DNA of 56,052 nucleotides, from the IMG/VR virus record IMGVR_UViG_3300005918_000027, positions 1 through 56,052 of that record. The stretch is one strand, 5' to 3'. Position numbers and translations under genes: made by a program. Under the pieces are notes generated by a model. That model was given only the letters and a program-made list of their open reading frames with translations, had not been told where the DNA came from and made no database searches. This DNA is from a virus. Below are positions 16,802 through 25,461 of this stretch, piece after piece. The first letter of the stretch is position 1, and each line of letters opens with the position of its first letter.

Positions 16802-17634
16802 TACTTTTTCCTCTTGTCGTTTTTCTCTTTCTCGTCATCAATCAACTGGTTCAGTGCGGTCATGTTAAGTGATTCTGACATTTGACCATCCACAGTAACG
16901 GTTGATGCAAATAAATCAGACTTCAAGCTGACACCTTTTTTCTTCGCGTACCCACGAGAGTAAAGCGCATTTGAAATCCCTCTTGAGGACTCTGTGTATG
17001 CTTGAGCGCTTGATGTGTCAACGAATGATGTATTCTGAATCCCAAGAGTGTCGGCGGCGTTTAAAGCTGAATCTTTGCTGGCTCCAATGAAAGAAATGGT
17101 CCAGTTGTCTTTTTTGTCAACTTCCTTGATAAGGTCTGCAACATCGCTTCCTTTCCACTCAGCAGAGGCGTTTTCATGTCCATCTGTTAAAATCATAATC
17201 AAAGCTTCGTTTTCCTCTTTCTTTAGCTCTTTCATCTGTCTTTCTTTTAAACTTGTGACAGTGATTCCAATTGCATCATGCAAAGCTGTTGAGCCTCTTG
17301 GGACATATGTTTCTTCGTCTAAAAGCTCAATCTCATCGAGAGGCTTGTCTTTGTAAATGGTTATGATTTCATGGTCGAACAAGCAGAGAGTAATGAAGTA
17401 CTTCTCCTCAGGAGAGTCTTCCTGCAAAGCTCTTAATGTCCCAATTTGCTCATTGAAATTGTCAATGGTTTCTTTTTTGATTGGATTCATCGAATAAGAA
17501 CGGTCGACTACAAATGCGTAGTAAGTATTCCCTGGTGTTTTTTCAACAATAGTTTCCTCAACTATCGTCGTCGTCGTCGTTGTGACTTTCTTTGTGGCCT
17601 TAGCCTCTTTCGAGTCCTTTTTCTTTTTTGTCAT
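16801..17634 (-). CDS. von Willebrand factor A domain protein
   Basis: The 277-residue protein begins with a lysine/threonine-rich leader and then a complete vWA domain. The MIDAS residues are DRSYSM, a Thr in RGSTALHDAIG, and Asp in ILTDGHEN, so divalent metal and ligand binding should be intact. The frame opens at 17697, but MTKKKKDSK at 17634 is preferred because it follows a TAnnTTTG promoter (17666-17698). A second, larger vWA protein lies at 44847-47144. The role is unknown; such proteins often work as binding modules in complexes. Confidence 0.82.
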   Translation of the reverse strand: MTKKKKDSKEAKATKKVTTTTTTIVEETIVEKTPGNTYYAFVVDRSYSMNPIKKETIDNFNEQIGTLRALQEDSPEEKYFITLCLFDHEIITIYKDKPLDEIELLDEETYVPRGSTALHDAIGITVTSLKERQMKELKKEENEALIMILTDGHENASAEWKGSDVADLIKEVDKKDNWTISFIGASKDSALNAADTLGIQNTSFVDTSSAQAYTESSRGISNALYSRGYAKKKGVSLKSDLFASTVTVDGQMSESLNMTALNQLIDDEKEKNDKRKK

Positions 17635-17665
17635 GTTGATGTTTTGCTGTGTTATTGTTCCAGTG

Positions 17666-17698
17666 CAAATATAAGTAGATAAAAAAATAATTCCCAAG
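17666..17698 (-). promoter_or_regulatory. Bacteroidetes-type promoter before the vWA gene
   Basis: On the minus strand TTGG is followed, after 20 nt, by TATATTTG. This fits the Bacteroidetes vegetative pattern (TTG near -33, TAnnTTTG near -7). The ATG at 17634 lies about 30 nt downstream. It suggests the gene is read by the unmodified host polymerase. Confidence 0.4.
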
Positions 17699-17724
17699 CT
17701 GGGAAGTATAATAATTTATTCACA

Positions 17725-18516
17725 TTATATTTTTTCTTTCAACACAATGTTTTTTAGAGCACCATTTTTGTTTAGAGCTGCAAGGGATTCGAATGAAATC
17801 GGTGTCTTGTCCCACTTGTTCCAAGGTCTTTCAATTTTTATCAATTCTTTACCCATTGGCTTTGAGTGGATGGCTTCTGGGGTGTCATCTATCAAGATGT
17901 CACACAGGTCCCACTTCTCTTCATTGCTGTCGACAAAATGGATGCTTTGCACTCGGCAGTGGTGAGTGCTTAGGAAGGCGAATGTTGCTGGGATTGCTCC
18001 TTGTTTACATGTTGAAACCAAAATGGTTTTGTAGAGCCCTTTGTCCCGACCGAAAGCTTGGATTTTATTGACAGTCTCCATTGCATCTTTGTACTGGTCT
18101 GCCCTGCCGAATATCTGAAATGGGTAGTCTTCGTAGATAAATTTGTCTAGCACCTCCATAGAGGTTAAGCGAATTGGTTCATCGTCACCTTTGTTGTCAT
18201 CAAACGAGATAACTTTTAACTTCTTTGGTTCGAATCGATAGTGATTTGTTAAATCGTCCGTGTCCACTGGGAGAGAAAGGAGTTCGTTTTCTTTTTCTTC
18301 AATCATTGCAGCTAGTGCGTCCATTTCTTCTTCTGAGAATTCCTCTTTCAGCTGAAAAGTGCTTTCATCTATATTTCCTGATGCAACATCTGTGTGGGTT
18401 GGAATATTTCCATCTACTTCGCTTGCGTTGTGAATGAATTTCTTGCGGTATATGAAATCGAACTTAGAAATGAAGTCTCGAATTGTCCCGTCTATGTTTA
18501 TTGCTACTGTTTTCAT
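17725..18516 (-). CDS. HAD-like phosphatase domain protein, motif I altered
   Basis: The 263-residue protein starts VAINIDGTIRDF, a HAD motif I in which the usual nucleophilic Asp (DxDGT) is Asn. Later it has ILVSTCKQGAIP (motif II region) and CDILIDDTPEAI (motif IV). The middle carries an acidic insert (EFSEEEMDALAAMIEEKENE). With Asn at the nucleophile position, catalysis is doubtful unless a neighbouring residue substitutes. The ATG at 18516 is preferred to the GTG at 18552 because the protein then opens at the HAD strand. Confidence 0.6.
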   Translation of the reverse strand: MKTVAINIDGTIRDFISKFDFIYRKKFIHNASEVDGNIPTHTDVASGNIDESTFQLKEEFSEEEMDALAAMIEEKENELLSLPVDTDDLTNHYRFEPKKLKVISFDDNKGDDEPIRLTSMEVLDKFIYEDYPFQIFGRADQYKDAMETVNKIQAFGRDKGLYKTILVSTCKQGAIPATFAFLSTHHCRVQSIHFVDSNEEKWDLCDILIDDTPEAIHSKPMGKELIKIERPWNKWDKTPISFESLAALNKNGALKNIVLKEKI

Positions 18517-18551
18517 TTGTTTAAAATTAATAGTCCTATTGTCCGATGACA

Positions 18552-18974
18552 CTATATCTCATTCTTAGATTTCATCTTTTCGAACTCTTTTAAAGAAGCG
18601 ATGTAGTCACTTTTTTCGTAATTAGTATCACAAAGAACAAGTAAGACGCTTTTGTCTTCTTTATATTTTTCTTCTGCCCACAGCCCTTTAGGGATTAGTA
18701 ATGCTGAATTTGGTTTATTCAATAAACACTTTTTCCATGTGGTTCCGTCAAAACAATTTACTTCTACACGTCCTGAAATACAAATTAATAATTGATTTGT
18801 ATTATAATGAGCATGCTTTCCTCTTGTTGTGTTGATTGGTACATTGTAAACGTAAAATGTTCTTTTAATTAAAAAAACACTATCAAGTCCTGACTCTATA
18901 GGAACTAAATTGCCAAGCTCGTCTTTAAAGGTTTTTAGCTGTATCTCTAAAACATCTTCAATTGTTGATTTCAT
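18552..18974 (-). CDS. fdtA: dTDP-4-oxo-6-deoxyglucose 3,4-ketoisomerase (FdtA/WxcM-like cupin)
   Basis: This 140-residue cupin has the FdtA/QdtA/WxcM pattern: GNLVPIESGLDSVFLIKRTF, a metal/sugar-site region RGKHAHYNTNQLLICISG, and LLVLCDTNYEKSDYI. FdtA moves the keto group of dTDP-4-oxo-6-deoxyglucose from C4 to C3, after which FdtB aminates it. A FdtB-like transaminase is encoded at 27884-29044, so both steps toward a dTDP-3-amino-3,6-dideoxyhexose are present. The RmlA/RmlB steps would come from the host. Confidence 0.82.
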   Translation of the reverse strand: MKSTIEDVLEIQLKTFKDELGNLVPIESGLDSVFLIKRTFYVYNVPINTTRGKHAHYNTNQLLICISGRVEVNCFDGTTWKKCLLNKPNSALLIPKGLWAEEKYKEDKSVLLVLCDTNYEKSDYIASLKEFEKMKSKNEI

Positions 18975-20025
18975 TATTATAGTTTGTTAATTCTAATTCA
19001 AAATCTGGTGCGGACTTCGATATTTCTGATTGATACTTTATTGCTCTATCCATTAAATCTGGAATAGTAATAGCTAGACTATTATCTCCTAGGGAAATCT
19101 CACAATGTCTACCCATTCTAAAGTCTAAGTTTTTATGATAAAAGCTCTTTGTATTAAATTCTTCACCAGAAGCTCTTGGTAAGTTTTGTATTCGCTTCAC
19201 GAGTGTATCAATAGAATGTTCTTCGCTAACATGGTTTTTGATATCATCATGAGGCATGGGAGAAGATTCTAGTTGATTCAGCGCTTTCAGAGTTTGTTCA
19301 GCATAATATTTATCATGTTGGACACGATAAAAAAAAGGCTCATTATTAAATTTGTTCGGCAGAAATGTAGCTAAATCAGGATGACCTACTACGGGTATGC
19401 CACTTGCCCATGCGTAGCTGCATAGTCTCGAATGCCGTTCTCCTTTTGCAGCGTGAATGAAAACTTTTGAAGACTTGTAAAAATGAGCTAAATAATACTT
19501 ATCCAATGTAAATGGGTAATCATAATCAAAAAAAAGCGCTACAAAATTTCTTCTCTCTTCTCGTGTGAATTGCTTTAAATATTCTTCTTTAGGGTTTTCA
19601 GGAGAAGCTCCTTCCTCTGGGATTGAGCAAATTAACATTATTTTAATATCAGGCTTCAATCTGAGTAATTCTTTACAAGTGTTAAAAAACACTTGTAAAC
19701 GCTTGAACCCAACTGCTCGTGTTATATATAAAACATCAATGTCTTTTGTGCTATCTCCAGGGCGGTAGATTTCTGGAGAAAAATTACAGCAGTCCATATC
19801 TAAACAAGACCCTCCCCCCACTAAATCTCCTGGATTGCAAAGGCTGGCATCAAAAAAAGAGTTGTGACTACAAGGTTGCCAATTGTGATGTATCAGATAA
19901 ATCCATTTATGCTGTTCAGCAATAATGTGGTCAAGTGTTTTATTGTTTATTTGGAGACGGACTTCATTGGAAGTAAAGGAAATCACTCCTTTTGATTCGT
20001 CTGGTGTTTTTAGAATGCAAGCCAT
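18958..20025 (-). CDS. GT4-like glycosyltransferase
   Basis: A 355-residue GT-B-like protein. The second domain shows VLYITRAVGFKRLQVFFNTC, SSKVFIHAAKGERHSRL and CSYAWASGIPVVGHPDLATF, the family-4 donor-site layout. It overlaps the FdtA gene by 17 bases and the methyltransferase stop by one base. The acceptor is unknown. Confidence 0.7.
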   Translation of the reverse strand: MACILKTPDESKGVISFTSNEVRLQINNKTLDHIIAEQHKWIYLIHHNWQPCSHNSFFDASLCNPGDLVGGGSCLDMDCCNFSPEIYRPGDSTKDIDVLYITRAVGFKRLQVFFNTCKELLRLKPDIKIMLICSIPEEGASPENPKEEYLKQFTREERRNFVALFFDYDYPFTLDKYYLAHFYKSSKVFIHAAKGERHSRLCSYAWASGIPVVGHPDLATFLPNKFNNEPFFYRVQHDKYYAEQTLKALNQLESSPMPHDDIKNHVSEEHSIDTLVKRIQNLPRASGEEFNTKSFYHKNLDFRMGRHCEISLGDNSLAITIPDLMDRAIKYQSEISKSAPDFELELTNYNNEINN

Positions 20026-20648
20026 TATTTTTTTGTATATATTTCTAAAACGTTATTTTCACCAGCCTGAGCTTTGTGAACTAAAGATAAATTGTATCTT
20101 TGAACTATGTATTCCCAGTAGTTTTTTCCCATTTTTCTTCTAATATATGGTTTAAACTCGCTTTTTGAGTGTGGATTTTTACCAATAGTAACAATGTCGT
20201 GCTCATACTTCGGAGTGTCATACCAGTGAATAGCTACGTAAGTTGCTGCCTTCGACGCTTTGTCCATAATCATATCAGGGCTTTCAATGCATTCAATCAT
20301 ATGAGACAATACAGCGAAGTCGTATTTTTCTTTATTCGAGTTCATAAAGTCAAAAATGTCAGATTTAACTATTTCTCCATCACCTTTTACAACTTCCTTA
20401 GCTGCGTTTACCAGCGTCTCTGAATTGTCTACTCCTAAATATTTTATGTCTTGGTTTTGAGATTTTAAAATCGGGTATATTTGAGCGTTTCCACAGCCGA
20501 TATCTATTACCGACGGAGAGTCAGACACACTCTTCATATATTTGCTCAACTCTATCTTCATTTCTTTAGAGTAATAATGTAAGTAGTCTTTAGCAATCTT
20601 ATCTGAAGGATTCCATGAGTCTTTTGTTATATCTGTGTTAATATTCAT
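20025..20648 (-). CDS. SAM-dependent methyltransferase, class I
   Basis: The 207-residue protein has the glycine-rich SAM motif VIDIGCGNAQIYPIL, followed by YLGVDNSETLVNAA and DFAVLSHMIEC. In a sugar-donor cluster it probably methylates a sugar or peptide acceptor, but the substrate cannot be read from the sequence. It is adjacent to a second methyltransferase gene. Confidence 0.78.
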   Translation of the reverse strand: MNINTDITKDSWNPSDKIAKDYLHYYSKEMKIELSKYMKSVSDSPSVIDIGCGNAQIYPILKSQNQDIKYLGVDNSETLVNAAKEVVKGDGEIVKSDIFDFMNSNKEKYDFAVLSHMIECIESPDMIMDKASKAATYVAIHWYDTPKYEHDIVTIGKNPHSKSEFKPYIRRKMGKNYWEYIVQRYNLSLVHKAQAGENNVLEIYTKK

Positions 20649-20661
20649 TACTGTTTTTTAT

Positions 20662-21297
20662 TTATGTTGTTTCATTCTTTTTTAAAACCACCTTAAAAGT
20701 GTTGTTTTTGTTTTCTTTGTGAAAAATTTCATAACCTAAAGATTTGTTAGATTCATAAAAATCTTTCCACTCTGACTCTGTTTTTATGTTTATATGAACA
20801 TTATCAAATCCGTTCTGCCTTGATATACCATCTAAATGAGCTGTCCCCATTGCGTTGGCATGAAATACCCATTTACTAGTTACTCTAAGTTCTTCCTTAA
20901 GTGTTTCTAGCTCCCATTTAACTGGAACATGTTCCATTCCATCTAAATGCTGCACAATGTCATAGGAATCATTTTCCATATCTATTTTATGACAGCTCAT
21001 GTGAAATGCATTTATACCTTCTTTTTTAAGTTCTTTTACAACCCAGTCAGAGATATCTATACCAGCATACTTCACCCCTTCTTTGTGTAGGTGTTTAACT
21101 ATTTCACCACTACCTAATCCTACCTCCAGGATACTAGCTCCCTTACTGTATTCTTCCTGCCATATTTTATGAAATTTATCTGAGTCGTTTAAAAGAAGAT
21201 TTAGCTGTCTACCATACCCTGTTTGGCTTTCATGAAGCCCTGTGTATTGGTGAATAGAGTTGTATTTATCTTGCTCATGCTTGAATAAGTCAGTCAT
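20662..21297 (-). CDS. SAM-dependent methyltransferase, class I
   Basis: The 211-residue protein has SILEVGLGSGEIVKHLHK, YAGIDISDWVVKEL and DIVQHLDGMEHV, the ordered motifs of class I methyltransferases. It overlaps the NeuA-like gene by eight bases. It differs clearly from its neighbour at 20025 and is not a recent duplicate. Confidence 0.78.
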   Translation of the reverse strand: MTDLFKHEQDKYNSIHQYTGLHESQTGYGRQLNLLLNDSDKFHKIWQEEYSKGASILEVGLGSGEIVKHLHKEGVKYAGIDISDWVVKELKKEGINAFHMSCHKIDMENDSYDIVQHLDGMEHVPVKWELETLKEELRVTSKWVFHANAMGTAHLDGISRQNGFDNVHINIKTESEWKDFYESNKSLGYEIFHKENKNNTFKVVLKKNETT

Positions 21298-21943
21298 TTT
21301 GTTTTTTTTGTTGTATTAAAGTTTCTATCATAAACCAATCTTCTGGTTCATCTATTTCTAAATAAGTTTCTGGCGAACACTCTACCATACCAACTTTTCC
21401 GTAAAGCCTGCATGAATTTTCGATTACACCTTTTGCTCTTGAGATATAAAAAGCTCCATTTTCAACTAAAAACCCATCCCACTCTTGTCTTCTAGGGCGC
21501 TTATGAATATTATATGTAGGCGTCCCGTCTTCGTTCCATATAAATCTTTTTTGCCTAACGACACTTAAAGATGAATCATAGCCTTCGTTTAGCACTTGCT
21601 TAATTCCTGTATCCAATTCTTCTACATCCACAAGCGGAGATGTAGCTTGTATAAAAACTATAACATCTTCTGGTTGTATGGTTTTAGCAAATTCAATAAG
21701 CACGATTTCACTAGAAGCTTCATCAGTAGAAGATTCTTTTGACCTAGAAAACATTTCAGCGCCTTTACATTTCTGGAATATATCATCCAAATCTGTTGCT
21801 ACGATTACACTATTTACCAAGGTAGACTTATTTGCTGTGTCAATAGACCATTGTAATAGAGGTTTACCATTTATGAGCTTTATGTTTTTTTGTGGTATAC
21901 TCTTACTCCCTGAACGTGCTGGTATAAATGCGTAAATATTCAT
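21290..21943 (-). CDS. neuA: CMP-nonulosonate cytidylyltransferase (NeuA-like)
   Basis: The 217-residue protein starts with the nucleotide-binding signature FIPARSGSKSIPQKNIKLI, followed by NSVIVATDLDDI and VIFIQATSPLV. This is the acylneuraminate cytidylyltransferase family, which makes CMP-sugars from CTP and sialic, legionaminic or pseudaminic acid. It sits beside the NeuB-like gene, so a CMP-nonulosonate pathway is encoded. The exact sugar cannot be fixed from sequence. Confidence 0.88.
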   Translation of the reverse strand: MNIYAFIPARSGSKSIPQKNIKLINGKPLLQWSIDTANKSTLVNSVIVATDLDDIFQKCKGAEMFSRSKESSTDEASSEIVLIEFAKTIQPEDVIVFIQATSPLVDVEELDTGIKQVLNEGYDSSLSVVRQKRFIWNEDGTPTYNIHKRPRRQEWDGFLVENGAFYISRAKGVIENSCRLYGKVGMVECSPETYLEIDEPEDWFMIETLIQQKKQND

Positions 21944-21946
21944 AAA

Positions 21947-22642
21947 TTAAAAATAATATTGTGTAATAGCTTTTCTTTCATCTGCTTCAATTACTTTCCC
22001 CCTATGAATATAAGTGGTATCCGCTAATATAACAGTTCCTTTAGGCCCTGTTATGTTAACAAGCTCACAAGATTTATTTGTTTCAACTATACTATCTACA
22101 ACATCGTCTGCATATCTAGTATTATAAGATGCAGTTCTAGGAGTGGGGTATCCTATGTGTCGTTTAGAAGAATTAGTAATCCATTGAAAATTTCCTTGAG
22201 ACTCGTCAACATCAGTAAGGTACATGATAGATTTAAACTGGCAATCATGGTTGTCTCTGTGCCACCCTCCTCCGCTACTGTTAGTGACTCCTTTTTTAAA
22301 TTTTAATTGATTTATCAATGTTTTTTTTAAATTACCAGCCCTGCTTGTATAAGAGTTGCTTAATTTATTTAAAAGAGCATGGTCAGCATAGTTGTCTTTT
22401 ATAAAAGGAGAAAGTTTTTGTGCATGAAAAATACGTTCGTCCTTAGAGCAGTCTTCTTTATCTAAAACATCTATAAGATTCTTGTGTTCGATAAAAATCC
22501 TGTCGAATTCTGATGCAATATCGTCAACAACCTCGCTTGTGAATAGGTTTTTAATTATTACTATACCATCATTATTAAGCGCTTGTAAAAAAACGTCATG
22601 AGAGTTTTGAATAGAAAAATCTATAGCTTGTATTTGTTCCAT
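21947..22642 (-). CDS. phytanoyl-CoA dioxygenase (PhyH)-type Fe(II)/2-oxoglutarate oxygenase
   Basis: The 231-residue protein has a PhyH-like facial triad: His and Asp in GWHRDNH (residues ~128-134) and a distal His in TYIHRGKVI, followed by an Arg for 2-oxoglutarate (EADERKAI). PhyH enzymes hydroxylate small molecules and some sugars or peptides. It lies between NeuA and NeuB, so a modified nonulosonate precursor is a plausible substrate. This is inference from position. Confidence 0.72.
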   Translation of the reverse strand: MEQIQAIDFSIQNSHDVFLQALNNDGIVIIKNLFTSEVVDDIASEFDRIFIEHKNLIDVLDKEDCSKDERIFHAQKLSPFIKDNYADHALLNKLSNSYTSRAGNLKKTLINQLKFKKGVTNSSGGGWHRDNHDCQFKSIMYLTDVDESQGNFQWITNSSKRHIGYPTPRTASYNTRYADDVVDSIVETNKSCELVNITGPKGTVILADTTYIHRGKVIEADERKAITQYYF

Positions 22643-22646
22643 ATAA

Positions 22647-24545
22647 TTATAAAATGTTTTTATATTCGTGTAATAGTTTCAAAGCTTTATATGCTCCAGC
22701 GCTTTTATGGAGGTGTCCACTCCATATTTCTGTCACCCAAGAAAAGTTAAAACCTTCCATCTCCTTAATTAGAAGAGGAAAGTTGATGTCCCCAAGGCCT
22801 ATTTGCACACCTTCTCCGTTAATTCCGAGAGCATCTGATATGTGCAAATGCTTAGCAATAGGCATTACAGTTTTTGTGTATTCAATCAAGTCTTTACCAT
22901 GCTCTGCGCAATAAAGTTGAGCATGGCAAACATCATATGTCATACCAAGATTGTAGTGGTCGCAGAACATTCGCATATCTTCTGCTGACGCAAATCCATG
23001 CTGGTACCATTCTCCTCCTAAGTACCAGGGTCTTGATGGTAAGTTTTCAGGCATAATATCTACAACATCTTTGTATACATCAAACTCTCTGAAGTTTTTT
23101 ATAGCATTTTCCATCATCTCGGTCGTATCATCCATCTTGCGAATGTTTAACGACATACCGCCTAAGTGGACGACAATTCTAGGCTTTGTAGATGGAAAGT
23201 GCTTATGTAAAAGCAGTGTCTTGCTTATTGTTTTATGCAGAATATCTTGCGACCGTTTTACTTTATCTAAATCGTTAGAACAAATGTCAAATAGCTCTCT
23301 GTCAAATATTTCTGGAGCATGAACTATTAGCTGATGAGGATTAGGGGTTATTTCAGGTTTGAAATCAATGTCTAAATCGTTTTGAGAACAGTGGAATTCG
23401 ACAACTGGAGCAGGTAATGTATCATATGTCTCAAAGTCGTGAAATCTACATTTAAAACCCCAATTATTTGAATATTCGAAATTCTCCCAATCTGCTACCT
23501 CTATTATATCTTCAAAATTATACTTCGTTATATATTGCTCTTTATTTACAGAGTTGTTCAACACTTTCCCATAATAGCTTTTTATCTCATGAGGGAATAT
23601 TCCTTTTCCTGGGGATTTAAACACAACATCTTCTTTTGTGAGAACATGTCCTGGTAGTAATTCTGTTTTTGCTACGGCTGATTTGGCAAACAATTCTTTG
23701 TTCAGGGTTTCAGCTTGGTTTACCTCTTTCTTATTTCCTATTGACAACTCAAGCATTCGAATATTGTGAACCATAGTCTTCCACTCTTCTGGAAGCATTG
23801 ATGCCTTGTGGTCAGGGCCTTTGCTTAAAGTGTCAAAAGTTATATGTTTTTCTATTATTCTGCACCCCAAGCTAACCGCTGCGATAGGAATAAAAATTCC
23901 TCTTTCATGACCAGAGAACCCTACAACTTTGGAGTATTTTTTCAATTTCTGTATAAATCCTAAATTCAAAGATTCATATGGTGATGGATATGTAGATTGA
24001 GTATGAAGAAGTATGTATTTTATCTTTTTATCTGAAAAAATAGTTGCACATGTAGAAATGTCTTCTTCGCTCCACATTCCTGTTGATATAATAACAGGTA
24101 AATTATAAGTAGCACACTTTTCTATTAATGGAATATTTGTCATATCCGCTGATGATATTTTAAAAGCAGTAACACCTATGTCTGCACAAAAAACAACTGA
24201 ATTTTCATCAAAAGGGGTTATGATAAGGTCAAGCTCTAGCTCATCACACAGTTTTCTAATTTGTAAATAGTCACTTTTTGACAACTCAGTTTCTTTTAAA
24301 AGCGGAATTAGGTAGTCAAAGCTCCATTCAGAGTTGTTTGAGTCCTCAAGCACATCTGAGCTGTATATGCTTGGTAAATCTCTTTTTTGAAACTTTACTG
24401 CATCAACTCCAGAATCTTTTGCAGCGTGTATTAGTTTTATAGCTTGAGAAATGTCCCCATTGTGATTTATCCCTATTTCACATATAATGTAAGTTGAGTC
24501 TGATTTACCCTCAAGTATATTATCTATTTTATTGGTTCTATACAT
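22647..24545 (-). CDS. neuB: nonulosonic acid synthase (NeuB) fused to an AP-endonuclease-2/sugar-isomerase TIM barrel
   Basis: Of 632 residues, ~1-350 are NeuB-like: TYIICEIGINHNGDISQAI, DAVKFQKRD, FKISSADMTNIPL, STGMWS, FSGHERG, EKHITFD and a SAF-like tail (ELLPGHVLTKEDVVF). NeuB condenses PEP with an acylamino-sugar. Residues ~390-632 form a second domain resembling xylose-isomerase/AP-endonuclease-2 barrels (LIVHAPEIFD, IVVHLGGMS, GMTYDVCHAQLYC, KHLHISDALG, WVTEIWSG), which may supply an epimerase or isomerase step. Single NeuB proteins are about 340-350 residues, so this is a genuine fusion. Confidence 0.85.
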   Translation of the reverse strand: MYRTNKIDNILEGKSDSTYIICEIGINHNGDISQAIKLIHAAKDSGVDAVKFQKRDLPSIYSSDVLEDSNNSEWSFDYLIPLLKETELSKSDYLQIRKLCDELELDLIITPFDENSVVFCADIGVTAFKISSADMTNIPLIEKCATYNLPVIISTGMWSEEDISTCATIFSDKKIKYILLHTQSTYPSPYESLNLGFIQKLKKYSKVVGFSGHERGIFIPIAAVSLGCRIIEKHITFDTLSKGPDHKASMLPEEWKTMVHNIRMLELSIGNKKEVNQAETLNKELFAKSAVAKTELLPGHVLTKEDVVFKSPGKGIFPHEIKSYYGKVLNNSVNKEQYITKYNFEDIIEVADWENFEYSNNWGFKCRFHDFETYDTLPAPVVEFHCSQNDLDIDFKPEITPNPHQLIVHAPEIFDRELFDICSNDLDKVKRSQDILHKTISKTLLLHKHFPSTKPRIVVHLGGMSLNIRKMDDTTEMMENAIKNFREFDVYKDVVDIMPENLPSRPWYLGGEWYQHGFASAEDMRMFCDHYNLGMTYDVCHAQLYCAEHGKDLIEYTKTVMPIAKHLHISDALGINGEGVQIGLGDINFPLLIKEMEGFNFSWVTEIWSGHLHKSAGAYKALKLLHEYKNIL

Positions 24546-25461
24546 TGTTTCTCCAGAATTTTAATGTGTCTTTTATAGTTTCTACTAGAGTGTATCTAAA
24601 TTTAAAACCTAACTCTATTATTTTTCTATTATCTGAAAGAAGAATGTTGTTTAACTTATTTCTTTCATTGATTGTCTGACGATTAACTATCTTTACCGCT
24701 GTTGTTACGCCAGATTCTTTTATAGCTGTGTCTAGTAAATGCTGTATTCGTGTAATATTTCCAGAACCAATGTTATAAACCTCTCCTGTGTTTCCTTTCT
24801 CAAAAATTAGTTTATACGCCCTAGCTGCGTCTCTACCATCAATAAAATCCCTTTGACAGGAGAGGTCTCCAACGTTTAAAACAGCCTCAGCTCCTCTTTC
24901 TATTTCAATCAACCTTGAAGCAAATGCAGATAGCACAAAAGACTTTCTCTGCCAAGGCCCTATAGCATTAAACTGTCGTACATAAACAATCGGAAGCCCT
25001 TTGCTATAGTAATACATAGAAGTGTTGTATAGAAACACTTTACTTAGCCCGTATATAGAGGAAGGGTATAAAGAACTTTCTTCTTTTAACGCTTCTGAAC
25101 CTTTCGCATATTCTGCTGCTGAGCCAATGATTATTATTTTCTCAAGAGACTTTAGGTTCTTTAAATTTTCATATAATTGCTCCAAGGCAACAGCTATGGG
25201 AGTGACATTTTCTTTAATTGACTGATTAATCGTGTTGTTGTCTTTTACTAATGAATTTCCCTTGGCAAAAAGAATGTAATTAGGCTGAAATTCCAGCGCA
25301 TAGTCATAAATGTTTTTTGAAACCTTCTCTTGCCTGCATTTAAATTTAGGCAAATCATGGTTATGATACAGTACAAACACTTCGTTTTTTGAGTTTGAAA
25401 AAACATCACTAACATGTCTTGATAAAAAACCTGAACCAATTATAAGGATTTTTTTATTCAT
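24538..25461 (-). CDS. NAD-dependent epimerase/dehydratase (SDR, extended)
   Basis: The 307-residue protein starts ILIIGSGFLSRHVSDVF (Rossmann motif) and has the catalytic pair in YGLSK, an RQFNAIGPWQ substrate loop and FIDGRDAARAY. Extended SDR enzymes interconvert nucleotide sugars, for example as 4-epimerases or dehydratases. It overlaps NeuB by eight bases and the unknown gene at 25454 by eight bases. The catalytic Tyr-Lys is intact. Confidence 0.82.
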   Translation of the reverse strand: MNKKILIIGSGFLSRHVSDVFSNSKNEVFVLYHNHDLPKFKCRQEKVSKNIYDYALEFQPNYILFAKGNSLVKDNNTINQSIKENVTPIAVALEQLYENLKNLKSLEKIIIIGSAAEYAKGSEALKEESSLYPSSIYGLSKVFLYNTSMYYYSKGLPIVYVRQFNAIGPWQRKSFVLSAFASRLIEIERGAEAVLNVGDLSCQRDFIDGRDAARAYKLIFEKGNTGEVYNIGSGNITRIQHLLDTAIKESGVTTAVKIVNRQTINERNKLNNILLSDNRKIIELGFKFRYTLVETIKDTLKFWRNNV

